Origin: Viridilinea sp964592425
GTDB lineage: Bacteria; Chloroflexota; Chloroflexia; Chloroflexales; Chloroflexaceae
NCBI GenBank assembly: GCA_964592425.1
Contig: CAZQCG010000001.1
Coordinates: 166,386 to 230,385, forward strand
DNA: 64,000 bases
Direction of reading: 5' to 3'
Below are positions 42,257-50,188 of the stretch, piece after piece. Each line of letters starts with the position of its first letter. Position 1 is the first letter of the stretch. Made by a program: the position numbers and the translations under genes. The notes beneath the pieces were generated by a model. The model worked only from the letters and a program-made list of their open reading frames with translations. It did no database searches and had not been told where the DNA came from.

Positions 42257-44277
42257 GTGAGGCCGAAGAACAGCCCGAACGGGTTGGCGTCTATGTCTGT
42301 CACTGCGGCCACAACATCGCTCGCACCGTTGATGTGGAGCATGTCGCAGCCTGGGCCGGAACGCAGGCGCATGTCGCCGTGGCCCGTGAATACAAATTCA
42401 TGTGTTCCAACCTCGGCCAGAGCCTGATCGAGGAGGACATTAAAGAGCAGGGCCTGACCCGCGTAGTAGTGGCGGCATGTTCGCCGCATATGCACGAGAA
42501 GACCTTCCGCACGACATGTCAGCGCGCCGGGCTCAACCCCTACCTGTTTGAGATGGCCAACATTCGCGAACTGGGCTCGTGGGCCACCGACGACCGTGAG
42601 GCGGCAACCCGCAAAGCCAAGGCCCAGGTGCGTGGGGCGATTGAGCGCACAGTTCACCAGCGCCCGCTCGACCCACTCTATGTCGAGATCAACCCCAATA
42701 CGCTGATCGTCGGTGGCGGCATTGCCGGGCTTACGGCCGCCCTTGAACTGGCCAATGCTGGCCACCATGTCTACCTGGTCGAGCGTGACTCCTCGATTGG
42801 CGGGCATATGGCCAAGCTCGATAAGACCTTCCCGACCCTGGACTGTGCAGCCTGCATCCTGACACCGAAGATGGTTGATGTCGAAAACCATCCCAACATC
42901 ACCCTGATGACCTGGAGCGAAGTGGTTGCGGTGCATGGCTATATCGGCAATTTCAGTGTGCGGGTGCGCCACAAACCGCGCTTCATCAACGAAGAGCTCT
43001 GCACCGGCTGTGGCACCTGTGTCGAGAAATGCCCCGTCAGCATTATCGACCATGGCTTCGAGGTAGGCCTCGGCTATCGCAAGGCAGTCTACCGTAACTT
43101 CCCCCAGGCAGTACCGAAGTACCCGGTGATCGATAGCGCCAACTGCACCTATCTACAGCGTGGCAAATGCCGGGCCTGCGAAGTGGTTTGCCCGACCAAT
43201 GCGATCGACTTTGGCCAGCAAGAGCAGTTCGAGCAACTTGAAGTTGGCCATATCATTCTGGCGACCGGCTACAACCAGTTCGATGCCCGCCGCATTCCAC
43301 AGTACGGCTACGGGCGGCTGGCCAACGTCTTCACCAGCATGGAGTTCGAGCGTATGGTCAACGCGGCTGGCCCAACCGACGGGCGTGTTCTGCTGCGCGA
43401 TGGGGTGAGCACCCCACGCAGCATCGGCATCGTCCACTGTGTTGGCTCGCGTGACAAGAAGTACAACGAGTACTGCTCACGAGCCTGCTGTATGGCGGCA
43501 ATCAAGTTTGCCCACCTGGTGCATGAGCGAGTGCCCGAAGCCGAAGTCTACAACTTCTATATTGACATCCGGGCGGCGGGCAAGCACTACGAAGAGTTCT
43601 ACCATCGTGTGCTCGACGAAGGTACCCGTTTCGTGCGCGGGCGGGTGGCCGAAGTGACCGATGCTGCCCGTGGCCCCAATGAGGCAGGCAAGCTGATCAT
43701 CCAGGTTGAGGATACACTGATCGGCAAACAGCGGCGCATCCCGGTTGATATGGTCGTGCTGATGGCGGGTATGGAGGCACGGGCCGACTCACGCCAGGTG
43801 GCGAGCCTCTTCGGCCTGGGCTGCGACTTCGAAGGCTGGTTCACCGAGCGGCATGCCAAGCTCGACCCGGTGGTGACGATGACCGAAGGCATTCTGATCG
43901 CCGGAGCCTGCCAGGGCCCCAAGGCCATCCCCGAATCGGTGGCCCAGGGCTCGGCAGCGGCGGCCCGCGTGGCCAGTTTAATTGGCCAGGGTACAGTAAA
44001 GATGGAGCCAGTGCGCGCCTCGATCGACCCGGCGGGCTGCTCGGGCTGCCGCATCTGTAACAACCTCTGCCCCTACCACGCGATTGTCTTCCACGAGGAT
44101 CGCAAGATCTCCGAGGTGATCACCGCGCTGTGCCAGGGTTGCGGTGCCTGTGTGGCAGCCTGCCCCAGTGCGGCCATCAACGGTGCCCACTTCACCCGTG
44201 ACCAGGTGATGGCACAGATTGAAGGCATCCTCTGGGATCAACGCGAGCCAAACACCATATGGCTCGAACCGGCATAA
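42253..44277 (+). CDS. hdrA: Heterodisulfide reductase subunit A-like flavoprotein
   Basis: 674 residues: N-terminal HdrA domain (VGVYVCHCGHNIARTVD, MCSNLGQSLI), Rossmann FAD-binding LIVGGGIAGLTAALELANAG, the cluster-binding TLDCAACILTPKM, 4Fe-4S motifs CTGCGTCVEKCP and CRACEVVCPTNAI, FAD motif and a C-terminal ferredoxin-like region (CSGCRICNNLCPYHAI, CQGCGACVAACPS). HdrA is the flavin-based bifurcation centre. All positions are Cys. Single-unit length matches the common HdrA rather than the fused long forms. Confidence 0.95.
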   Translation: MSEAEEQPERVGVYVCHCGHNIARTVDVEHVAAWAGTQAHVAVAREYKFMCSNLGQSLIEEDIKEQGLTRVVVAACSPHMHEKTFRTTCQRAGLNPYLFEMANIRELGSWATDDREAATRKAKAQVRGAIERTVHQRPLDPLYVEINPNTLIVGGGIAGLTAALELANAGHHVYLVERDSSIGGHMAKLDKTFPTLDCAACILTPKMVDVENHPNITLMTWSEVVAVHGYIGNFSVRVRHKPRFINEELCTGCGTCVEKCPVSIIDHGFEVGLGYRKAVYRNFPQAVPKYPVIDSANCTYLQRGKCRACEVVCPTNAIDFGQQEQFEQLEVGHIILATGYNQFDARRIPQYGYGRLANVFTSMEFERMVNAAGPTDGRVLLRDGVSTPRSIGIVHCVGSRDKKYNEYCSRACCMAAIKFAHLVHERVPEAEVYNFYIDIRAAGKHYEEFYHRVLDEGTRFVRGRVAEVTDAARGPNEAGKLIIQVEDTLIGKQRRIPVDMVVLMAGMEARADSRQVASLFGLGCDFEGWFTERHAKLDPVVTMTEGILIAGACQGPKAIPESVAQGSAAAARVASLIGQGTVKMEPVRASIDPAGCSGCRICNNLCPYHAIVFHEDRKISEVITALCQGCGACVAACPSAAINGAHFTRDQVMAQIEGILWDQREPNTIWLEPA

Positions 44278-44510
44278 GACATGGTTCAAACCGGCTTGAC
44301 CGTTTGGGCGACAACCCGACAACCCGACCGCGTGCGGTGTGGGAGTTGTGGGAGCTGTGGGCAAACTGTTAAGCAGATCCGGCCTTGCTGAAACCTTGTC
44401 TAAGACAATTATGGGAAGTTGTTGTTGACAGGGCTGCGCCCCACTCACGCCCCGCTCCAGCACTGCGCACAACAAGTGACCCACCAGGCCCTGACGAGAG
44501 GCAGACAGCG

Positions 44511-44981
44511 ATGAGCAAAGACTTCCAGCCGGTGATCGTCGGCTTTCTCTGCAACTGGTGTTCGTACCGAGCAGCTGACCTGGCCGGTACAGCGCGTATG
44601 CACTATGCCCCCACGATGCGCCCGATCCGCGTGATGTGTACGGCCCGCGTCGAGCCCGAGTTTGTGCTCAAGGCCCTGCGTGAAGGTGCCGACGGTGTGC
44701 TGATCGCCGGTTGTCACCCCGGCGAGTGCCATTATGTCGAGGGCAACCTGAAAGCCCTGCGCCGCTTCACCCTGCTGCGCATCATGCTGCAGCAGCTTGG
44801 GGTCGAGCCCGAGCGGGTTCAGTTGGTCTGGGCGGCAGCCTCAGAGGGACGCCAGCTTGCTGCCGCGATCGACCGTATGACCGAAGAGTTGCAGGCCCTG
44901 GGGCCACTCAACTGGCGGCGCACTGTGCTGGGCGAGCCTGCCACGCTCCGTCAGGAACTGGCTGAGGCCGAAGTCGGCTAG
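44511..44981 (+). CDS. mvhD: MvhD-like iron-sulfur linker protein
   Basis: 156 residues: VIVGFLCNWCSYRAADLAG, VRVMCTARVEPEFVLKALREGADGV-type segment and GCHPGECHYVEGN, the conserved cysteines of MvhD binding a 2Fe-2S cluster. It links the hydrogenase MvhAG to HdrA. The start at 44511 follows a GAGAGG box; the frame upstream is intergenic repeat D2. Confidence 0.93.
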   Translation: MSKDFQPVIVGFLCNWCSYRAADLAGTARMHYAPTMRPIRVMCTARVEPEFVLKALREGADGVLIAGCHPGECHYVEGNLKALRRFTLLRIMLQQLGVEPERVQLVWAAASEGRQLAAAIDRMTEELQALGPLNWRRTVLGEPATLRQELAEAEVG

Positions 44982-44990
44982 GAGGAGCGT

Positions 44991-45986
44991 ATGGCCAAAC
45001 CCACCTTTGCGATGTACTGGGCCGCCGCCTGTGGCGGGTGTGAGATCTCGCTGCTCAACATTGGCGAGCAGATCCTCGCCGTTGACGCCGCCTTTGAGAT
45101 CGTCTTCTGGCCTTGTGTGGCCGACTTCAAATACCACGATGTCGAAGGCTACCCGGACGGTTTCATCGACCTGTGTCTCTTCAACGGGTCGATCCGCAAC
45201 TCCGAAAATGAAGAACTGGCGCACCTGCTGCGGCGCAAGTCGAAGACCCTGGTCGCCTTCGGCTCCTGCGCCTACGAAGGCTGTGTGCCGGGCCTGGCCA
45301 ACCTGACCAACAACGCCGCCACCCTGCGCACCGTCTACTATGACGGCCCGACTAACGACGAAACCCGCCACCGCGTGCCCCAGCCGGTGAGCAAGGTGCC
45401 CGAGGGGGAGATCCACCTGCCGGTGCTCTACGAAACGGTGCGCGCCCTCGACCAGGTCGTGCCGGTGGACTATATCATCCCCGGCTGTCCGCCTGAGGCA
45501 CACCAGATCTCAGCGGTGCTGACCACAATCCTGAGTGGAGCACCGCTCCCCCCACCAGGGCGCACCATCCTCGGAGCCGCCAACGTCGCCCTCTGCGAAG
45601 AGTGTCCCCTGGCCAAGAACGTCAAGCAGATCGAACGCTTCTACCGGCCCTACGAGATCACACCCGATCCCGGCATCTGCCTGCTTGAGCAAGGCCTGGT
45701 CTGTATGGGCCCGGCGACCCGTGGCGGCTGCGGTGCCCTCTGCCCACAGGTGGGGATGCGCTGCGAAGGCTGCTACGGCCCCCTGGCCGACCAGGATCAG
45801 GGGGCGCGCATGCTCTCGGCGATTGCCTCGGTGGTTGCCCCTGGTCGCCCTGGGCTGGATGAAGTTGAGCAGGCCCACGAAGTGGCCGCCGTAATGGAGA
45901 CCCTGGCCGACCCGGCGGGCACCTTCTACCGCTTCAGTATGGCCCATTCTCTCATGCGCCGCGCGCGGGTCACTGAGGAGGGCTGA
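44991..45986 (+). CDS. mvhG: Group 3c hydrogenase small subunit
   Basis: 331 residues. Proximal cluster motif YWAAACGGCEISLLNIGE, then FGSCAYEGCVPGLANL, and C-terminal cluster region CPLAKN...GPATRGGCGALCPQVGMRCEGCYGP. No signal peptide, consistent with a cytosolic F420-non-reducing hydrogenase. AGGAGG precedes the ATG nine bases after mvhD. Confidence 0.94.
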   Translation: MAKPTFAMYWAAACGGCEISLLNIGEQILAVDAAFEIVFWPCVADFKYHDVEGYPDGFIDLCLFNGSIRNSENEELAHLLRRKSKTLVAFGSCAYEGCVPGLANLTNNAATLRTVYYDGPTNDETRHRVPQPVSKVPEGEIHLPVLYETVRALDQVVPVDYIIPGCPPEAHQISAVLTTILSGAPLPPPGRTILGAANVALCEECPLAKNVKQIERFYRPYEITPDPGICLLEQGLVCMGPATRGGCGALCPQVGMRCEGCYGPLADQDQGARMLSAIASVVAPGRPGLDEVEQAHEVAAVMETLADPAGTFYRFSMAHSLMRRARVTEEG

Positions 45987-46016
45987 GGATCGTTGATCAA
46001 CGGCAAGGGAGCCTGT

Positions 46017-47513
46017 ATGCAACGCATTACAATTGACCCGGTCACACGCCTGGAGGGCCACGGGCGGATCGAGATCTTTCTCGATGAGCGCGGCGAGGTG
46101 GCCAACGCCTACTTTATCGTCCCTGAGCTGCGTGGTTTCGAGCAGTTCTGTGTTGGACGGCCCGCTGAAGAGATGCCACGCATCACCGACCGTATCTGCG
46201 GGGTCTGCCCCGAGGCGCACCATATTGCCGCTACCAAGACCCTTGATGCACTCTTCAATGTGACACCGCCGCCAGCGGCATTACGTCTGCGCGAACTCTT
46301 CTACTCGGCCTTCTACGTGGCCGACCATACCACCCATTTCTATGCCCTGGCCGGCCCTGACTTTGTGCTCGGCCCCGATGCGCCCCCTGCCGAACGCAAC
46401 ATCCTCGGTGTGGTGCATAAGGTTGGTTTGGAGATTGGGCGTCAGGTGATCGATGCGCGGGTACGCAACCATCGCGTGATCAAACTGCTTGGTGGGCGCG
46501 GGGTTCACCCGGTAGCCGGCCTGCCCGGCGGCTGGAGCAAAGCCCTGGCCCCCGAAGATCGTGCTCTGGTCGAGCAGGTCGCCCGGCAGAATGTGGAGTT
46601 TGCTCGCTTCAGCCTGCAACTCTTTGCCGACCTGGTGCTGGCGAACGCGACCTATCGCGAGCTCATCCTCGGCGACATCTTCGTCCACCAGACCTATTCG
46701 ATGGGCACGGTTGACGCCCACAACCATGTCAACTTCTACGACGGCATGATCCGCGTGGTTGACCCGGACGGGGTTGAGTTGGTCAAATATCACCCCCACG
46801 ACTATGCCAAGCATATTGCTGAGCATAGCGAAACATGGACCTACCTTAAGTTCCCCTACCTCAAGCAAGTCGGCTGGCAGGGTTTTGTCGACGGCAAGGA
46901 CAGCGGCGTCTACTGTGCCACTCCCCTTTCGCGGCTGAATGCCGCCGATGGCATGGCCACACCCGAGGCCCAGGCCGCCTACGAACAGTTCTACGAAACC
47001 CTCAGCAGCCGTGGCGCGAACGGGCGCTACCGCCCGGTACACTACCGTCTGGCAACCCACTGGGCACGCCTGATCGAACTGCTCTATGCGGCGGAACGCA
47101 TGCTTGAACTGGCCACCCATCCTGACATCTGCGACCCCCGCATCCGTACGCCGATCACCGAACGGCCCACCGAAGGCGTCGGCAGCGTCGAAGCCCCACG
47201 CGGCACGCTGACTCACCACTACTGGACGGACGAGCGCGGCATACTGACGCGGGTCAACCTGATCGTCGGCACGACCAACAACTACGCCCCGATTGCTATG
47301 TCGGTGAAGAAAGCCGCCCAGAGCCTGATCAAAGCGGGCGTAGTGGTGAGCGAAGGGCTGCTCAACCGCATCGAGATGGGCTTCCGCGCCTATGATCCCT
47401 GCTTCGGCTGCGCCACCCACGCCCTGCCCGGCCAGATGCCGCTGGAGGTGGTTATCCGTGCGGCAGACGGGGCTGAGGTGCAACGCCTGAGCCAGTATGT
47501 CAACGGAACGTAA
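46017..47513 (+). CDS. mvhA: Group 3c hydrogenase large subunit
   Basis: About 498 residues from MQRITIDPVTRLEGHG. NiFe ligands: L1 RICGVCPEAHH (Cys61, Cys64) and L2 DPCFGCATHA (Cys462, Cys465), leaving a C-terminal extension of about 30 residues after the cleavage His. That is the substrate of a maturation protease, present downstream. All ligands are Cys. GGCAAGGGAG precedes ATG 46017. Confidence 0.95.
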   Translation: MQRITIDPVTRLEGHGRIEIFLDERGEVANAYFIVPELRGFEQFCVGRPAEEMPRITDRICGVCPEAHHIAATKTLDALFNVTPPPAALRLRELFYSAFYVADHTTHFYALAGPDFVLGPDAPPAERNILGVVHKVGLEIGRQVIDARVRNHRVIKLLGGRGVHPVAGLPGGWSKALAPEDRALVEQVARQNVEFARFSLQLFADLVLANATYRELILGDIFVHQTYSMGTVDAHNHVNFYDGMIRVVDPDGVELVKYHPHDYAKHIAEHSETWTYLKFPYLKQVGWQGFVDGKDSGVYCATPLSRLNAADGMATPEAQAAYEQFYETLSSRGANGRYRPVHYRLATHWARLIELLYAAERMLELATHPDICDPRIRTPITERPTEGVGSVEAPRGTLTHHYWTDERGILTRVNLIVGTTNNYAPIAMSVKKAAQSLIKAGVVVSEGLLNRIEMGFRAYDPCFGCATHALPGQMPLEVVIRAADGAEVQRLSQYVNGT

Positions 47514-47625
47514 AACGTAGAGCGCAGAGCGCAGAACGTAGAGCGCAGAACGCAGACATGACGAGAGCCATACCCCTGGTAAGGGCGCAGCAGCGCTGGC
47601 CGCTGCTGCGCCCCAACGCCGCAGC
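47514..47625. repeat. Tandem GTAGAGCGCAGA repeats and repeat C2 hairpin
   Basis: 47514-47556 is a short array of GTAGAGCGCAGA/GCGCAGAAC units directly after the mvhA stop. 47583-47613 is GGGCGCAGCAGCG with its complement (13 bp, 5-nt loop), a copy of the dispersed hairpin C. Confidence 0.7.
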
Positions 47626-47676
47626 GCCTATGCTACGGCAAACGTGTTTACCTGATCTCATTAAGGCACGCTATTG

Positions 47677-48153
47677 ATGAAACAGACGCTTGTGCTGGGG
47701 TTAGGCAACCCAATTCTGACCGACGATGCGGTCGGCATTCGTGTCGCCGAGGCGGTTGCGGCGGCCCTCGGGCCGGAGCGGCTCGGCAACATGGTGACAG
47801 TGGACACCGCCGGTCTGGGCGGCCTGGCGCTGATGGAGCAGTTGCTCGGCTACGAACGGGCCATCCTGATCGATGCGCTTGCCATCGGCAACCAGACCCC
47901 CGGTCGATTATTGCGCCTGAGCCTGGCTGATCTGGCCGGGCTCCGCCCAACCGCCCACAGCCTCTCACCCCATGACACCAGCCTGGGGGTGGCCCTGGAG
48001 CTAGGGCGACAGATGGGTTTGCCCCTGCCTGACGAGATCACGATCTATGCGATCACCGTCAGCCAGGTGCTCGACTTTGGGGCTGAACCAACACCAGCTG
48101 TCGCGGCGGTCATCCCAGCTGCGACAGCGGCAGTGCTGACTGAATTAACTTGA
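47677..48153 (+). CDS. [NiFe] hydrogenase maturation protease (second copy)
   Basis: 158 residues: LVLGLGNPILTDDAVGIRVAEAV, ILIDALAIGNQTPGRL and SLSPHDTSLGVALELG with the metal-binding His. Distinct from the copy at 38159, as expected because each protease is specific for its large subunit; this one presumably processes MvhA. ATG 47677 follows a TTG. Confidence 0.9.
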   Translation: MKQTLVLGLGNPILTDDAVGIRVAEAVAAALGPERLGNMVTVDTAGLGGLALMEQLLGYERAILIDALAIGNQTPGRLLRLSLADLAGLRPTAHSLSPHDTSLGVALELGRQMGLPLPDEITIYAITVSQVLDFGAEPTPAVAAVIPAATAAVLTELT

Positions 48154-48163
48154 AGGAGGTTCA

Positions 48164-48685
48164 ATGATGGTTTCACCCGAACTGCTGCGCGCCTACCCCT
48201 TCTTTGGCGGACTGAGTGAGGAACAACTGGTGAACCTGGCCTGTATGGCCGATGAAGTGACTCTGGAAGCAGGGAGTTATGTCTTTAAGGATGGCCAGGA
48301 GTTGGCCAACCTCTACCTCGTACATGAGGGTCAGATAGCGCTGACGCTCGACCTGCCCGAGGTGGGCAGCCGCTCAATCATCGCCATTCCAAACGCCCAC
48401 ACCCGCGAAGTGGTACTGAGCACGATCAACGCAGGGGCCATCCTGGCCTGGTCAGCCCTGATCCCACCCTACCATGCCACCTCAAACGGTAAAGCAACCC
48501 AGCGCTGCCGGCTGATCGCCTTCGACGCCCGCAAGCTGCGCGCCGCCTTCGAAGACGATCCGCGTTTTGGTTACACAATGCTGATCAAGGTTGTCCAGAT
48601 CACCCGTGAGCGTATTCAGGATCTGCACTACGAATCGCTGGCCTGTGAAGGAGCAAGTGCAACAACAATGTTTATGGTAAAATAG
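48164..48685 (+). CDS. Stand-alone cyclic-nucleotide-binding-domain protein behind mvh genes
   Basis: 173 residues. One cNMP-binding beta-roll (YPFFGGLSEEQLVNLACMAD, YVFKDGQELANLYLVHEGQIALTL, AGAILAWSALIPPYHAT) and a long C-terminal helix, no HTH. GAAGGAGG precedes the start. It is paralogous in layout to the protein at 34622 in the 3b operon, including the W-S motif near the ligand pocket (GWSWLFAPH versus AWSALIPPYH). A conserved regulatory partner of cytosolic hydrogenases is suggested. Confidence 0.8.
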   Translation: MMVSPELLRAYPFFGGLSEEQLVNLACMADEVTLEAGSYVFKDGQELANLYLVHEGQIALTLDLPEVGSRSIIAIPNAHTREVVLSTINAGAILAWSALIPPYHATSNGKATQRCRLIAFDARKLRAAFEDDPRFGYTMLIKVVQITRERIQDLHYESLACEGASATTMFMVK

Positions 48686-48730
48686 AGTATAGACAATCAA
48701 GTCAAACCGTCGGCCACAAGAAGGCAAGGC

Positions 48731-49150
48731 ATGAAACAACGACGTACGGTTCTGGAAGCGAAACGGTATGGATTTATCGGCTGCCTGGCCACCGATCTAC
48801 TCCAGGACATTGCGACGCAGATGGTTGAACACGACATCAGTGCCCTCGTGGTGACGACGCCAGAAGGCGCGCTAGCCGGTGTGATCTCGCGCACCGACGT
48901 GCTGCGCGCCTACTGGGAGACCGATGAGTGGGGAGCGCTCCCGGTTAGCCATTGTATGAGCACCCAGGTGATTACCGTCACACCGCAAACCCTGCTACGT
49001 GAGGTGGTGCCGCTCTTGATTGAGCACCATATTCACCGTGTGGTGGTGGTTGATGAGGAGGAGGGCTGCTTCCGCCCACTCGGGGTGCTCTCATCCGGCG
49101 ATCTGGTCTACCATCTCATCCGCGAGATCCGCAAGCCTGTCACATCTTGA
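48731..49150 (+). CDS. CBS-domain pair protein
   Basis: 139 residues with two CBS motifs: DIATQMVEHDISALVVTTPEGALAGVISRTDVLRAY and VTPQTLLREVVPLLIEHHIHRVVVVDEEEG in parts, ending GVLSSGDLVYHLI. CBS pairs bind adenine nucleotides or SAM and sense energy state. Follows the cNMP-domain gene by 45 bp; both may sense nucleotides for control of the hydrogenase complex. Confidence 0.88.
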   Translation: MKQRRTVLEAKRYGFIGCLATDLLQDIATQMVEHDISALVVTTPEGALAGVISRTDVLRAYWETDEWGALPVSHCMSTQVITVTPQTLLREVVPLLIEHHIHRVVVVDEEEGCFRPLGVLSSGDLVYHLIREIRKPVTS

Positions 49151-49268
49151 CAGGCTTCTGTCATCCGTGTTATACCGTTGCTGTGTCAATCGATGACATA
49201 TATGGCATAGACTTGACACTACTATCAAGGTAACGGGTCAGGTGTGACGATCAGCCGGAGGAGTATGT

Positions 49269-49871
49269 ATGACCACGATCATCATCAATGGTGTCGAGAT
49301 GGAGGGCAAGGTTGGCGAGCGGGTACTCAACGTCGCCCGGCGCAACGCAGCCCATATCGGCTTTATCTGTGACAATGCTGGCACTTGCCAGGCCTGCCGC
49401 TGCCAGGTGCTCGCCGGTGTTGAGCATCTGAGCCCACCGAGTGAGGCGGAGCAGAGTTGGATTCCGGCTGAGAAGCTGGCGAACGGCCAGCGCCTGGCCT
49501 GCCAGGTAATCATCCGTGAGCAGGGCGAAGTGCGCATCGAGAGCTACGCCGAGTATGTGCGCAAACTGGTGCTGGCCACGCTCAACCCACAGCCCGGCAC
49601 GACAATGCTCGACAGCTTACAGCCACTCGTTCGCAACATGTTGACTGACTTTGCTGACCAGCTCGCCTTCTTCCCACGCAATGTCTTCGAGTCACTGGCG
49701 CGGATCGGCCCGGTACGCTTTGCCTTCCCGATCCAGGATGGCCAGCGCTTCCTTGACGATACGGCACGGGTGATCGAGCGGATCCGCACCGGTGCCGAAC
49801 GCATTGAGCGGGCGCCGCGCACCCCGGCTGGTGACATAGCGCCCGCCACGCCACCGAGCGACAGAGCATAA
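49269..49871 (+). CDS. 2Fe-2S ferredoxin-domain protein with C-terminal helical domain (chlorosome-envelope-like)
   Basis: 200 residues. Residues 1-85 form an adrenodoxin-type 2Fe-2S domain (FICDNAGTCQACRCQVLAG: CxxxxxCxxC, and a fourth Cys in RLACQV). The remainder is amphipathic and helical (LQPLVRNMLTDFADQLAFFP, FLDDTARVIERIRTGAERIE) with a Pro-rich tail. This ferredoxin plus hydrophobic-helix layout resembles chlorosome envelope proteins of the CsmI/J/X group, but identity cannot be settled by eye. GGAGGAG precedes the ATG. Its TAA stop is in the end of element A4. Confidence 0.7.
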   Translation: MTTIIINGVEMEGKVGERVLNVARRNAAHIGFICDNAGTCQACRCQVLAGVEHLSPPSEAEQSWIPAEKLANGQRLACQVIIREQGEVRIESYAEYVRKLVLATLNPQPGTTMLDSLQPLVRNMLTDFADQLAFFPRNVFESLARIGPVRFAFPIQDGQRFLDDTARVIERIRTGAERIERAPRTPAGDIAPATPPSDRA

Positions 49872-49964
49872 GACCAATAATACGCTGCGCAACCCTCACA
49901 CCCTCTCCCGCTGTGCGGGAGAGGGTTGCGATTCGTCGTTTGCTCTACTGCGTATTGGCTCTAG
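49869..49964. repeat. MITE-like element A4 with terminator-like core
   Basis: Left end TAAGACCAATAATACGC and right end CTGCGTATTGGCTCTAG are inverted repeats. The core is a perfect 12-bp stem ACCCTCTCCCGC-TGT-GCGGGAGAGGGT (49900-49926), which would terminate or stabilise the ferredoxin transcript. The gene's stop codon is the first triplet of the element. Confidence 0.65.
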
Positions 49965-50095
49965 TACAGCCTACCGAAAGTCCGCAGGTAGTTGTGGCCC
50001 GGGTGCGCGGGCGTCTCGCCCGCTCAGGCCGGATGCGGGCGAGACGCCCGCGCTCCCAGGAACCTCCAGCGAACTTCTGGGACAGCGTACTAGAG
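49964..50095. repeat. Dispersed repeat B3 inside a small inverted-repeat element
   Basis: GCTCTAGTAC at the left and GTACTAGAGC at the right are exact inverted repeats. Inside is a perfect 19-bp stem, 50005-50023 with 50035-50053 and an 11-nt loop, followed by GCTCCCAGGAACCTCCAGC and GAACTTCTGG shared with copies B1 and B2. Confidence 0.7.
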
Positions 50096-50188
50096 CAATA
50101 TGCGGAGCGGAAGCGCCTGGCAAGGCTGCCCCTACGAGCCCGGGCAGCGCAACCTTTTCGAGGCTTGCGCCAGGCTTGCCCCTGACCT

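Noticed and set aside
41941..43053. 370-codon minus-strand frame opposite hdrB/hdrA
   Set aside because: Shadow frame; both hdr genes are certain on the other strand.
46281..47483. 400-codon minus-strand frame opposite mvhA
   Set aside because: Antisense shadow of a gene with invariant NiFe motifs; composition low in family-like sequence.
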